Origin: JAGLOK01 sp963676355
GTDB taxonomy: Bacteria; Bacillota; Clostridia; Christensenellales; UMGS416
Direction of reading: 5' to 3'
DNA length: 64,000 nt
Assembly: GCA_963676355.1 (NCBI GenBank)
Contig: OY781093.1
Span: forward strand, 3,526,370-3,590,369
In this document: positions 1-8,023 of the stretch, one piece after another
Layout of the letters: each line of letters starts with the position of its first letter
How positions within the stretch are numbered: the first letter of the stretch is position 1
Made by a program: the position numbers and the translations under genes
Notes under the pieces: generated by a model
The model's database searches: none
What the model was told of the DNA's origin: nothing
What the model saw: the letters and a program-made list of their open reading frames with translations, nothing else

Positions 1-1630
1 TAAGCCCCACAATTGCCGCATGTGTTGTGCTTCCTGATTCTTCAACAATTACTGCGCTTGCTTTTTTCATTATACTCAAAAGCGAGTTATCAGTGCTGGG
101 CATTACTAATATTTGACCTTCATCGAAGCAATCCATAACATCAGCATTATTTTTGCCAACGCACAGTCTTCCGTTTGCAGACAATCCATTTATACCATCG
201 CCTTTTACCAAAACATTGCCAACAATGTGAACTTTCAATATATTTGTCGTTCCGGAAATCCCAAGCGGAACGCCTGCAGTTATAGTTACAATATCTCCAT
301 GGCTTACAAGTCCTGTTTTAAGCGCTAAATCTACAGCGTGTTCAAACAGTTCGTCAGTGCTGGGCTTCACTTCGCTCATAATAGGCAAAACACCCCATGA
401 AAGTGCCAGCTCATAGCATGTCTTTTTATCGGTTGCGCATGTGATTATCGGGCACGCCGGCCTAAAGCTTGATACCATTCGCGCGGTATATCCGCTTCTT
501 GTGACTGTGATAATAGCTGCCGCACCCAAATCATGAGCTGTCATACATGTCGCATGGGATATCGCGTTGGTAACGTTCTTTGCCTCATCCGGTCTTAAGT
601 TACGGAAATTTTCCATATAGTCTATGTCATCTTCGGCGGTTTCAGCTATCCTCGACATCGTCATTAAGCTTTCAATGGGATACTTTCCGATAGCCGTCTC
701 ACCTGAGAGCATAACAGCGCTTGTGCCATCATATACTGCGTTTGCCACATCCGTTGCCTCGGCGCGTGTCGGACGCGGATTGTTTGTCATGGATTCCAGC
801 ATTTGTGTTGCTGTTATGACTTTCTTACCTGCACGATAGCATTTTTCGATAAGCTCTTTTTGGATGCGAGGAAGTTCCTCAAACGGTATCTCAACGCCCA
901 TATCACCTCGGGCGACCATTATACCGTCCGACACTTTAAGAATCTCATCAATATTATTTACGCCGTCTTGATTTTCTATCTTTGAAATAACCTGAATCTT
1001 GCCGCCGTTTTTTTCTAAAACATTTTTTATGTCCAAAACATCCATTGCGCTTCTGGCAAATGAGACGGCTATAAAATCCACATCGTGCTCGATTGCAAAC
1101 ACAATATCTTTTTTATCCTGCTCGCTCACAAAAGGCATGCTAAGCTTCACCCCGGGAACATTTACAGACTTACGATTTGAAACAGGTCCACCGTTTATCA
1201 CCCTGCACAGTATGTCGCTGCCTTCAATAGCTTTAACTAAAAGCTCAATAAGCCCGTCATCTATTAAAATCCTATCATTTATATTTATATCATTGGGAAG
1301 TCCACTATAATTAATGTGTGCTTTTTTATTTGTCCCTTCAATTTCTTGCGTTGTAAGCGTAAACATCTGGCCCACTTCAAGCTCAGTGCCGCCTTCTTTA
1401 AAGGTTCCAAGGCGTATTTCTGGGCCTTTTGTGTCCAAAAGCAGCCCCACAGGAAGCCCAAGCTCATCGCGCACCTTTTTAAATGTCTCAATCCGCTTTG
1501 CATGACTTTCATGATTTTCATGACTAAAGTTCAAACGTGCCACGTTCATGCCGTTTTGCATCAACGAACGCATCATATCTTCACTGTCGGTTGCAGGACC
1601 TATAGTACATATAATCTTAGTTTTGCGCAT
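1..1630 (-). CDS. pyk: Pyruvate kinase (3' end outside window)
   Basis: Converts phosphoenolpyruvate and ADP to pyruvate and ATP, the last step of glycolysis. The protein opens with MRKTKIICTIGPA and NVARLNFSHE, the classic start of the family's TIM barrel. The same frame is still open at position 2, where it encodes AVIVEESGSTTHAAIVGL. That is the PEP-utiliser mobile (phosphohistidine-type) domain which many Bacillota carry as a C-terminal extension. About 543 codons are present, so only a few dozen should be missing. ATG 1630 follows GAGGTGATTAT, a good ribosome binding site. It lies 52 bases downstream of the carrier gene in the same direction. Identification is secure; the missing end cannot be judged. 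Confidence 0.96.
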   Translation of the reverse strand, partial: MRKTKIICTIGPATDSEDMMRSLMQNGMNVARLNFSHENHESHAKRIETFKKVRDELGLPVGLLLDTKGPEIRLGTFKEGGTELEVGQMFTLTTQEIEGTNKKAHINYSGLPNDININDRILIDDGLIELLVKAIEGSDILCRVINGGPVSNRKSVNVPGVKLSMPFVSEQDKKDIVFAIEHDVDFIAVSFARSAMDVLDIKNVLEKNGGKIQVISKIENQDGVNNIDEILKVSDGIMVARGDMGVEIPFEELPRIQKELIEKCYRAGKKVITATQMLESMTNNPRPTRAEATDVANAVYDGTSAVMLSGETAIGKYPIESLMTMSRIAETAEDDIDYMENFRNLRPDEAKNVTNAISHATCMTAHDLGAAAIITVTRSGYTARMVSSFRPACPIITCATDKKTCYELALSWGVLPIMSEVKPSTDELFEHAVDLALKTGLVSHGDIVTITAGVPLGISGTTNILKVHIVGNVLVKGDGINGLSANGRLCVGKNNADVMDCFDEGQILVMPSTDNSLLSIMKKASAVIVEESGSTTHAAIVGL

Positions 1631-1682
1631 ATAATCACCTCAACTGTAATTATATAGCTTGGGCGGATAATTAAAAAGATTT

Positions 1683-2636
1683 TTATTGTAAAATATTATT
1701 CATTGTAAGTAAAAGGATTGGGAAAATCACAACTAGGTAAAACAAACTGGTGCTAAGGAACGCATTTATTGTAACTGCCTGATTTAAATTGTTCATCTTC
1801 GCCACAATCACAGCGTTTATTGCAACAGGAGATATGCCTGCAATTAGCACAGTCGCAATAGCAATATTGTCATTAAGAAGCAAAACAGCCAGCAAAGTAG
1901 ATGCGACAGGCAACAAAACAAACTTTACAAGGAACATAGAAGGAACATCCTTTTTATATTTCATTGCGTTTCTAAACTCAATCGATGCGCCGACTGCCGT
2001 AAGTGAAAACCATGCGACTACTTTTATAAGCTTATCCAAGATGCCAGACATCATCTCCGGTCTTGGAATGCCGGAAAATCTTAAAATCAATCCCACTATT
2101 ATTCCAAGTACACTGATGTTTGTAATTCTCAGAAAAATCGCACGAAACGCATTGCCCTTTTTTATCTTGTCGCGGTTCCCGAAATAGTTTCCGATGGAAT
2201 GACCTATAACGTAGTTTGTAACAGAATTTAAAAGAAGCAGTAGATTTACATAAACGTATGCTATTTCTCCAAAAATGATATATGCGCTCAGTCCGCCAAT
2301 GTTAAACCTGTTGCTTAGCATGGATGATACAATAAATCCTCCGCGCTCATTATCAGTTTCATATCTTCCGCGGCTAAAATAAAAACCCAACACCGCACCA
2401 ATTATAGGCACCACAAATCCTATAATGGGCAAAAAAATGATATCCCGTGTTATGTTCATTCTCCAAAACGACAATACCACAGTAATGGGTATGAAAACCG
2501 CAAGGTTTATTTTAATCAAAATATCGAATTTTTCTTTTTTTATCTTGAAGAGCTTTTTTACAGCATATCCAACTGCAAGCGGAAAGACTATGCTGTATAT
2601 AAAAACCCAAAGCTTTGAGTAAAATGTGCTATCCAT
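1683..2636 (-). CDS. AEC (auxin efflux carrier)-type transporter
   Basis: A 317-residue, very hydrophobic protein with about ten predicted membrane helices in two halves, the size and layout of the AEC/BASS-fold carriers. In bacteria these commonly move malate, other dicarboxylates or related organic anions across the cytoplasmic membrane. The N-terminal YSIVFPLAVGYAVKKLF and the central TAVGASIEFRNAMK stretch fit the family, but substrate cannot be read from sequence. The start codon is one base after the stop of the upstream aldo/keto reductase (TAATATG) and has no clear Shine-Dalgarno, so translation is probably coupled. Family assignment is likely; substrate unknown. Confidence 0.8.
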   Translation of the reverse strand: MDSTFYSKLWVFIYSIVFPLAVGYAVKKLFKIKKEKFDILIKINLAVFIPITVVLSFWRMNITRDIIFLPIIGFVVPIIGAVLGFYFSRGRYETDNERGGFIVSSMLSNRFNIGGLSAYIIFGEIAYVYVNLLLLLNSVTNYVIGHSIGNYFGNRDKIKKGNAFRAIFLRITNISVLGIIVGLILRFSGIPRPEMMSGILDKLIKVVAWFSLTAVGASIEFRNAMKYKKDVPSMFLVKFVLLPVASTLLAVLLLNDNIAIATVLIAGISPVAINAVIVAKMNNLNQAVTINAFLSTSLFYLVVIFPILLLTMNNILQ

Positions 2637-2637
2637 A

Positions 2638-3813
2638 TTATTTTTTTAGTACCTCATGTGTTTCCTTTAGCATATCTGGTATGTATAGCTGATATTCACA
2701 CCACGAAAGGCACTGTTCACAAGCGATGCAGTCACCGCCATTTTTATTAAGCAGAGAATACGCTCCAACAAGCTCATCAGCGTCCCCTCCGAATTCTTTG
2801 AAAAGTTCATATCTTGTGTGAAGTGCAAGTATTTCGGGAAAATTAATTCCCTCTGGGCACTCAAACTTTTCAAGGCAATGCGTGCACTCTCTGCACTCTT
2901 TGTTTAAAATGGATGTCACACGCTTTGCGTTTTTCTCCATCTCCTCGCGCTCTTTTTCAGAAATTCTCTCCATGTGAGATACTTTAACGTCAAGTTCTAG
3001 TTCATCTAGATATTTACACCCCGCATCAACCGTTGAAATATACTCATTGCTAAGACAGTATCTCAATCGGTCTGTCGGTGAAATCTCATAGTAATCTTTA
3101 AATATAACGGAGTTTTTAATCATGGAGCTTCCGCCGAATGCTTTCATGTTGATAATAGCCATGCCTTTATCATAAGCTCGCTTAAATATATTGCCATAGG
3201 TTTTATGGTCTTTTGAAAATCCAGGTGCAAACACATTATAGGGAAGCTCCATCACTTGAAAATTGTCAGTGTCAATGGCTGCCAAGATAATTTCCTCGTG
3301 TCCATTGTGGCTGGAAAATCCGAGATAGTTAAAATACCCCTCATCTCTTCGCTTTACGGCATGCTTGATTGCGCCAGATGATTTCATTTCATCAAATCGC
3401 TCACGAGTGAGTCCATGGAAAAAGTAGACAAGCTTTATATCCTGCTTTCCGATTTTTAAGTCAGTCATGCCGTTTATGCCCAGCTTCTGCCTTGACATGC
3501 TTAAATCTTCATCAAAAGCCTTGGGATTATATCCATGGCCTTTTGTAACAATTATTATAGGCTCATGAATTTTTTCGTGTTCACACAATGCTTCTTTAAC
3601 AAACACTTCGCTTTCAAAAACTCTGCCATCTTGTTTTTCATGATTATATACACGAGCCGTGTCAATAAGATTTATCCCCATGCCAAGCGCTTTGTGTATG
3701 ACTTCTTTGCCCTCTTTTTCCGTATCACGAAGCCTGAGGTTCATAGCGCCAAGGCTCACTTCGGTCACTTTCAGTCCCGTGCTTCCAAACTTTCTTCTTT
3801 TAATAGCTTTCAT
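2638..3813 (-). CDS. Aldo/keto reductase with C-terminal [4Fe-4S] domain (copy 1)
   Basis: A 391-residue oxidoreductase: an aldo/keto reductase barrel (about 1-290) followed by a ferredoxin-like tail. The barrel shows RKFGSTGLKVTEVSLG and catalytic-tetrad candidates in LIDTARVYNHE (Asp, Tyr), VTKGH (Lys) and YFFHGL (His). The tail has CRECTHCLEKFECP and CIACEQCLSWC, which are irregular cluster motifs compared with the neighbour gene. Start ATG 3813 was chosen over an ATG 15 codons upstream because CTAGGAGAG sits just before it and the upstream gene's stop lies between the two. It forms a tandem pair with the next gene. The substrate is unknown; the ferredoxin tail suggests electron exchange other than plain NADPH chemistry (inference). 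Confidence 0.85.
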   Translation of the reverse strand: MKAIKRRKFGSTGLKVTEVSLGAMNLRLRDTEKEGKEVIHKALGMGINLIDTARVYNHEKQDGRVFESEVFVKEALCEHEKIHEPIIIVTKGHGYNPKAFDEDLSMSRQKLGINGMTDLKIGKQDIKLVYFFHGLTRERFDEMKSSGAIKHAVKRRDEGYFNYLGFSSHNGHEEIILAAIDTDNFQVMELPYNVFAPGFSKDHKTYGNIFKRAYDKGMAIINMKAFGGSSMIKNSVIFKDYYEISPTDRLRYCLSNEYISTVDAGCKYLDELELDVKVSHMERISEKEREEMEKNAKRVTSILNKECRECTHCLEKFECPEGINFPEILALHTRYELFKEFGGDADELVGAYSLLNKNGGDCIACEQCLSWCEYQLYIPDMLKETHEVLKK

Positions 3814-3820
3814 AGCTCTC

Positions 3821-4936
3821 CTAGTAGTTCTCCCTGCCGGCAAGCTTATAGTCCGCAAGCGCCACTTTGCTTTCTATGTCTATGCCGTATGGGCAAACAC
3901 CAGTGCATTCCCCGCAATTTGTGCATGCGTCTCCCGCAATTTCAAGCTGTGCATATTCGTTTTGCGCGCGCTCACGAGTTCCAAACCAAAACCGCAGCCT
4001 ATCGCGCAATGCAAAGTCCGCAGTGTCTGTTACCTGACCCGTTCTCATCTGTCTGTCATACAGTCCTTCAAGCCTGAAGACTTCTTGAAAATCGATATGT
4101 TGTGGGCATTTGCCGGAGCACTCTCCACACCTTCTGCACACATATCTGCCAAGCTCAGGAGCCATAACTGAAATTTCTTTCAGCTCTTTTTGTGTAAGCT
4201 GCTTGAAATCTTTTGCATATTCAAGATCAGCCTTTAGCATTTCTTCGTTGTTCATTCCGGTCACTACAATAGACACCGGTAGTGAAAACGCGTATTTGAA
4301 TGCCTCCTCTGCGTTCTTATAAAGCAATCCGTCTCCCAGAGGCTTCATCAATATTATTCCCACATTTTTCTCATTTGCAAGTGGCACAAGCTCTCCCAAA
4401 ATCTTGGGGAAGTTGTGTATATCATAGTAATTAATCGTGGTCATAACCACTTCAAACGGTGCGCTATTAAGTGCAGAAATCAATACATCAGGCTGACCGT
4501 GCATGCTCAAACCTATATGTTTAACTTTGCCTTCCTCTTTCATTTTAAGAGCTTCAGCAAATGCGCCGTCAGGAGCAAGGATAGCATCCAGTTCTTCCAT
4601 TGTTCCCACGCCGTGCATTAATATAATTTCAACATAATCAGTTTTGAGATTTTTAAGGCTTGTTTCCACCTGATGGCGGAATCCTTCACCATCACGCTTG
4701 TTTGCCTTTGTGACAAGCACATATTCATCCCTTCTGTGAGATATTGCATTTCCTATCTTGCGCTCTGATTCACCGTTGCCATAGCTTATCGCAGTTTCAA
4801 TGTAATTGCCACCTGCGTCAAGATATGCATTTAGCAGTTTGTTCGCATTCTTTTGGGGAATTTCAAGAAGATGAAATCCTCCGAAACCAAGGATAGTTAC
4901 TTCTAGTCCGGTTGCTCCAAGTTTTCTTTTCTGCAT
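3821..4936 (-). CDS. Aldo/keto reductase with C-terminal [4Fe-4S] domain (copy 2)
   Basis: A 371-residue paralogue of the downstream gene. The barrel starts MQKRKLGATGLEVTILGFGGF. Tyr is seen in IETAISYGNGESE, Lys in LVTKANKR and His in IILMHGVG, but the usual catalytic Asp is replaced by Glu (YIETA). The C-terminus has CRRCGECSGKCPQHIDF and CTNCGECTGVCPYGIDIE. Both look like competent [4Fe-4S] motifs, unlike the looser ones of copy 1. ATG 4936 follows GGGGGAGC; an in-frame upstream Met eight codons earlier lacks a ribosome binding site. It ends eight bases before copy 1 starts and follows the mini-thioredoxin gene by 41 bases, so it may be the distal part of the arsR operon. Substrate unknown. 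Confidence 0.87.
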   Translation of the reverse strand: MQKRKLGATGLEVTILGFGGFHLLEIPQKNANKLLNAYLDAGGNYIETAISYGNGESERKIGNAISHRRDEYVLVTKANKRDGEGFRHQVETSLKNLKTDYVEIILMHGVGTMEELDAILAPDGAFAEALKMKEEGKVKHIGLSMHGQPDVLISALNSAPFEVVMTTINYYDIHNFPKILGELVPLANEKNVGIILMKPLGDGLLYKNAEEAFKYAFSLPVSIVVTGMNNEEMLKADLEYAKDFKQLTQKELKEISVMAPELGRYVCRRCGECSGKCPQHIDFQEVFRLEGLYDRQMRTGQVTDTADFALRDRLRFWFGTRERAQNEYAQLEIAGDACTNCGECTGVCPYGIDIESKVALADYKLAGRENY

Positions 4937-4977
4937 GATGCTCCCCCTTATGTCAATCATCGTTATTTTAACATAAT

Positions 4978-5208
4978 TTATTCGAGAATTCTTATTATCT
5001 GTTTTGTGTTTAAAAGCTGTCCTGAAGCTTTTACAACATCATCCACCACAAGAGCCGGAGTGCTCATAACCCCGTAACCCATGATATCTTTCATTTCAGT
5101 AACTTTAACAACATCCGCTTCAATACCCATTTTCTTAATTGCCTGATTGACGTTTTCTTCGAGTTTTTTGCATTTTTTGCAGCCCGAGCCCAACACTTTT
5201 ATAACCAT
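4978..5208 (-). CDS. Small thioredoxin-like protein (MTH895/TM0996 type)
   Basis: A 76-residue thioredoxin-fold protein with the redox motif CKKC close to the N-terminus (VLGSGCKKCKKLEENV) and the conserved cis-proline segment STPALVVD. Length and motif match the 'redox-active disulfide protein' family, found in anaerobes next to ArsP-type permeases. It probably handles a metal/metalloid or a protein disulfide in the cytoplasm. A strong AGGAGG lies seven bases before the ATG. It is the fourth gene after arsR, 15 bases behind the Cys-rich ferredoxin. Family call is good; its client is not known. Confidence 0.88.
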   Translation of the reverse strand: MVIKVLGSGCKKCKKLEENVNQAIKKMGIEADVVKVTEMKDIMGYGVMSTPALVVDDVVKASGQLLNTKQIIRILE

Positions 5209-5223
5209 CTTATCCTCCTTTTT

Positions 5224-5586
5224 TTAGCAGCAACCGCAGCCACAGCCGCTTTTTTCTTCCTGCTTATCTTCCTCGCAACCACAGCCTGATGAGCTTTCTT
5301 CAGCGCACCCACAGCCTGAATCGTTTCCGCCGCAGCACCCTGATGATGTGTCATCCTCGCAACACTTATCATTGGAAGCACCGTTAGTGTCACCTATATA
5401 AGTTATAGCTTCCTGTGGGCAGATAGATCCACACCCCTTACAGCCGTGTACGCATCCTTCAGGGAATACCACCTTCGGATACTCTCTTGAGTTTAGCTCA
5501 TATACTCCATGAGAGCACTTTTCATAGCACACAAGACAACCTGTGCATTTGTCATAGTCGATTACCGGATACCAAGTTTTAGACAT
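5224..5586 (-). CDS. 2[4Fe-4S] ferredoxin with metallothionein-like Cys tail
   Basis: A 120-residue protein in two parts. Residues 1-70 are a ferredoxin with CTGCLVCYEKC and CVHGCKGCGSICP. Residues from about 74 to the end form a low-complexity tail rich in Cys, Gly, Ser and acidic residues (SGCCGG, SGCGCAEE, SGCGCEED) and finish CGCGCC. I count 12 cysteines in roughly the last 49 residues. The tail could bind soft metals or trivalent arsenic (inference). It sits between the ArsP-type permease and the mini-thioredoxin with a GGAGG ribosome binding site. The frame is intact, so the tail is not a sequencing artefact by any sign I can see. No function is established for this arrangement as far as I know. 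Confidence 0.85.
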   Translation of the reverse strand: MSKTWYPVIDYDKCTGCLVCYEKCSHGVYELNSREYPKVVFPEGCVHGCKGCGSICPQEAITYIGDTNGASNDKCCEDDTSSGCCGGNDSGCGCAEESSSGCGCEEDKQEEKSGCGCGCC

Positions 5587-5602
5587 ATATTCCTCCGTAA
5601 AA

Positions 5603-6571
5603 TTAAATTATTAAATGACCGATTAAGTTAAATAAATAACCGGTTAATACTATTCCTATGCCCACAATCACAACAAATGCTGCAATGAGCTTGGGCTTTA
5701 TCACCTTGCGCAAAAGAATCATCTCAGGAAGCGAAAGCGCAGTTACTGCCATCATAAACGACAGTGCAGTTCCAATGCCCACACCTTTTCCTATGAGCGC
5801 TTCAGCTATCGGGATTGTACCCAATGCGTTTGAATACAATGGTATTCCCGCAATAACGCCCACCAGCACTGCAAGTGGATTTTCCGGACCTGCATATTTT
5901 GAAAGGAACGCTTCCGGTGCCCATCCGTGTATCGCAGCGCCCAATGCAATTCCTATAATGAGGAAAATCCATATGCGCTTTATGATATCTTTCATGTTGT
6001 TTAAAGCAAATTCAAGCCTGTCTTTTTGCATCATTTTCTTAATATCTATATCCGCAGTCTGCATCTCATAAACATATTCTTCGACATGGCGCTCCATCTT
6101 CATTTTTCCGATTATAGCGCCTCCGATAACCCCCACCAGAACACCGGTTACGACATATATCGCCGCTATCTTCCATCCGAATGTACCAAGAAGAATCGCA
6201 AATGCGGCTTCATTTACAATGGGAGAAGTGATAAGAAACGAAAAAGTTAAACCAAGTGGCACTCCCGCCTCGACGAAACCTATAAAAAGAGGAACCGACG
6301 AGCATGAGCAAAAAGGCGTCACAATCCCGAGCAGAGATGCCATAAAATTTCCGCCGATACCTGAAAATTTGGACAATATCTTTTTTGTCTTTTCAGGCGG
6401 GAAATAGCTGCGTATATATGATATGGCAAATATCATAACACCAAGCAGTATTATTATTTTTATTGTGTCGTAAATAAAAAAGTGAACGCTTGAACCGATG
6501 TGCGTTTCAACTTCAAGGTTGAACACATTTTCCACAAGCAGGGTTACAAGCTTATCCAGCCAATTGAACAT
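5603..6571 (-). CDS. ArsP-type permease (DUF318/PF03773 family)
   Basis: A 322-residue membrane protein with about eight helices. It carries the family signature TPFCSCSSVPLFIGF at the end of helix 2, with the paired cysteines that characterised ArsP proteins use for trivalent organoarsenicals. A second conserved half follows (GVIAGIPLYSNALGTIPI, MMAVTALSLPEMILLRK). The likely role is export of a soft metal or metalloid species. The AGGAGG ribosome binding site is inside the last codons of arsR, so translation is coupled. Gene order regulator-permease-ferredoxin-thioredoxin supports a detoxification operon, but the true substrate (arsenical, other metal or a thiol compound) is not visible in the sequence. 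Confidence 0.86.
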   Translation of the reverse strand: MFNWLDKLVTLLVENVFNLEVETHIGSSVHFFIYDTIKIIILLGVMIFAISYIRSYFPPEKTKKILSKFSGIGGNFMASLLGIVTPFCSCSSVPLFIGFVEAGVPLGLTFSFLITSPIVNEAAFAILLGTFGWKIAAIYVVTGVLVGVIGGAIIGKMKMERHVEEYVYEMQTADIDIKKMMQKDRLEFALNNMKDIIKRIWIFLIIGIALGAAIHGWAPEAFLSKYAGPENPLAVLVGVIAGIPLYSNALGTIPIAEALIGKGVGIGTALSFMMAVTALSLPEMILLRKVIKPKLIAAFVVIVGIGIVLTGYLFNLIGHLII

Positions 6572-6574
6572 ATA

Positions 6575-6955
6575 TTATAATCCTCCTAGAATATCCTGAG
6601 CCTTATCAGGATTGCAGCACAGCGCTTTGCATGTGAGTCCCGACTCTTCATATCTATCCATTCTTTTTGAGTCTTCAACTAAAGCTTCGTCTTTTACTGC
6701 AACTTCTTTTATATACTCGACAAAAAGCTTGTTTTCGTCATAGAACTCGTGATTAAGTTTATAATACACCTTTTGTGCGTCTTGTTTTTTAGTGGCAATG
6801 CCCACTAAATGCATCTTTGAAAGGTGCCTTGAAACGCTGGTATTTGATAAATTTAATATGGCGCTCATTTCGCTGACGCACCATTTGTGCCTTATCAGCA
6901 TATTCAAAATTCTTATCCGTGAGAAGTCAGATAACACTTTAAACAGTTTTTCCAT
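6575..6955 (-). CDS. ArsR-family metalloregulator
   Basis: A 126-residue winged-helix repressor: MEKLFKVLSDFSRIRILNML, then the recognition region CVSEMSAILNLSNTSVSRHLSKMH. Several Cys-containing motifs may sense metal: the early CVSEM and the late LTCKALCCNP near the C-terminus. ATG 6955 (preceded by AGGATATGTT) is chosen; the longer open frame to 7024 would run through the promoter and operator. It is first in the operon and probably represses itself at the palindrome 6972-6995, leaving when inducer binds. Family call is secure; the inducer is inferred from the ArsP-type permease. Confidence 0.92.
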   Translation of the reverse strand: MEKLFKVLSDFSRIRILNMLIRHKWCVSEMSAILNLSNTSVSRHLSKMHLVGIATKKQDAQKVYYKLNHEFYDENKLFVEYIKEVAVKDEALVEDSKRMDRYEESGLTCKALCCNPDKAQDILGGL

Positions 6956-6971
6956 AACATATCCTATTTGC

Positions 6972-7024
6972 GTATTTGCGCATATGCGCAAATACATAGT
7001 ATAAAAAACGAAAGGGTTTGTCAA
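6972..7024 (-). promoter_or_regulatory. arsR operon promoter and palindromic operator
   Basis: A perfect 24-bp palindrome occupies 6972-6995: half-site GTATTTGCGCAT joined to its exact complement. Just upstream on the minus strand lie TTGACA (7019-7024) and TATACT (6998-7003, spacing 15) or TACTAT (6996-7001, spacing 17). The palindrome therefore covers the transcription start and ends 16 bases before the arsR ATG, the position expected for autorepression. Confidence 0.85.
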
Positions 7025-7069
7025 TACCCTTTCTCATTATCTGCTTATAAACATCACAAAGAATAGTTG

Positions 7070-8023
7070 TTAATCCATAAATCCCATCGCATTCATCTTT
7101 TCAAAATACACCAGCTCATAGTCTTTGACCGGCTCACGTGTTTTTTCCACATAGCCGCGCTCTTTATAAAACTCGATGGTCTTTTCCGATTTAGATCCAG
7201 TAAAAAGTCTATATTCTGAATAATCAGTAAAATAATCTTCCACCGCATACATCAGAGCGTGTCCAAGTCCCTTGCCTTGATATTCAGGAAGCACCCACAG
7301 TCTTGAAATGCAGCAAGCTCCATCATTTTGTTCACCACGGACAGAGCCTATTATCTTGCCATCTTTTCTTGCGATAAATACCTTTGCTCGCTCCATCTCA
7401 TTTATTATGCTTTCCTCGGTTTCAGTCATAGGCGGCATGTCCAAATGATTGTGAGCTTCGGCTACATCATAAAACGCTCTCTTTTGTCCTTCAAGCAACT
7501 CTCCTGCATCACCTTTGGATGCAAGCTCTATTTCCCAATCACCCGAGATAAAGGTTTTAACCATTGTGCAATACGCCAAAAACTCTCCAGCATCCATCTC
7601 AGCTGCTGCAAAGTTTATGGGCTCATATCCCTTCAAGTTATAATATCTCCATGTGTTGGGATTGGCATAAAGCATTATATATTCGCTTTCAAGCTCTGTA
7701 GCAAGATCTTCTACTTTGTTAATAAACACTTTTCCAAGCCCAATCTTTTGATAATCAGGATGAATAAACAGTCTTTTTAGCTCGTTGTTATTATATGTTA
7801 CTGTTCCGATTAAAGTGTCATTGTCATATGCACCATAGATTTCGGCACCACTATTAAAATCATTTTTCACATTTTCCGTGCTGTGATAGTCATAAAACCA
7901 TTTAAGCGCTGATGGAGGATAAACGTTGCCTAGAGAAAAGCTTACAACCTCATGCACCAAATCAACTATTGTTTCGGTGTCTTTTATATCAAGCTTTTTA
8001 ATTTCAAATTTGCCTTTTTTCAT
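7070..8023 (-). CDS. Double GNAT-domain acetyltransferase
   Basis: A 317-residue protein made of two GNAT folds. The first (about 1-150) has the acetyl-CoA loop in LFIHPDYQKIGLGKVFINKVE. The second (about 165-317) has LWVLPEYQGKGLGHALMYAVE. Both keep the Q/R-x-x-G-x-G/A pyrophosphate-binding pattern, so both may bind acetyl-CoA. Substrate is unknown. The start overlaps the stop of the upstream homocysteine methyltransferase-MTHFR gene by four bases (ATGA), so the two are co-translated; whether they are functionally related is unclear. Confidence 0.88.
   Translation of the reverse strand: MKKGKFEIKKLDIKDTETIVDLVHEVVSFSLGNVYPPSALKWFYDYHSTENVKNDFNSGAEIYGAYDNDTLIGTVTYNNNELKRLFIHPDYQKIGLGKVFINKVEDLATELESEYIMLYANPNTWRYYNLKGYEPINFAAAEMDAGEFLAYCTMVKTFISGDWEIELASKGDAGELLEGQKRAFYDVAEAHNHLDMPPMTETEESIINEMERAKVFIARKDGKIIGSVRGEQNDGACCISRLWVLPEYQGKGLGHALMYAVEDYFTDYSEYRLFTGSKSEKTIEFYKERGYVEKTREPVKDYELVYFEKMNAMGFMD

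Noticed and set aside
6575..7024. Longer ArsR reading frame starting at 7024
   Set aside because: It would translate through the -10 box and the palindrome; ATG 6955 has a ribosome binding site and gives the normal family length.
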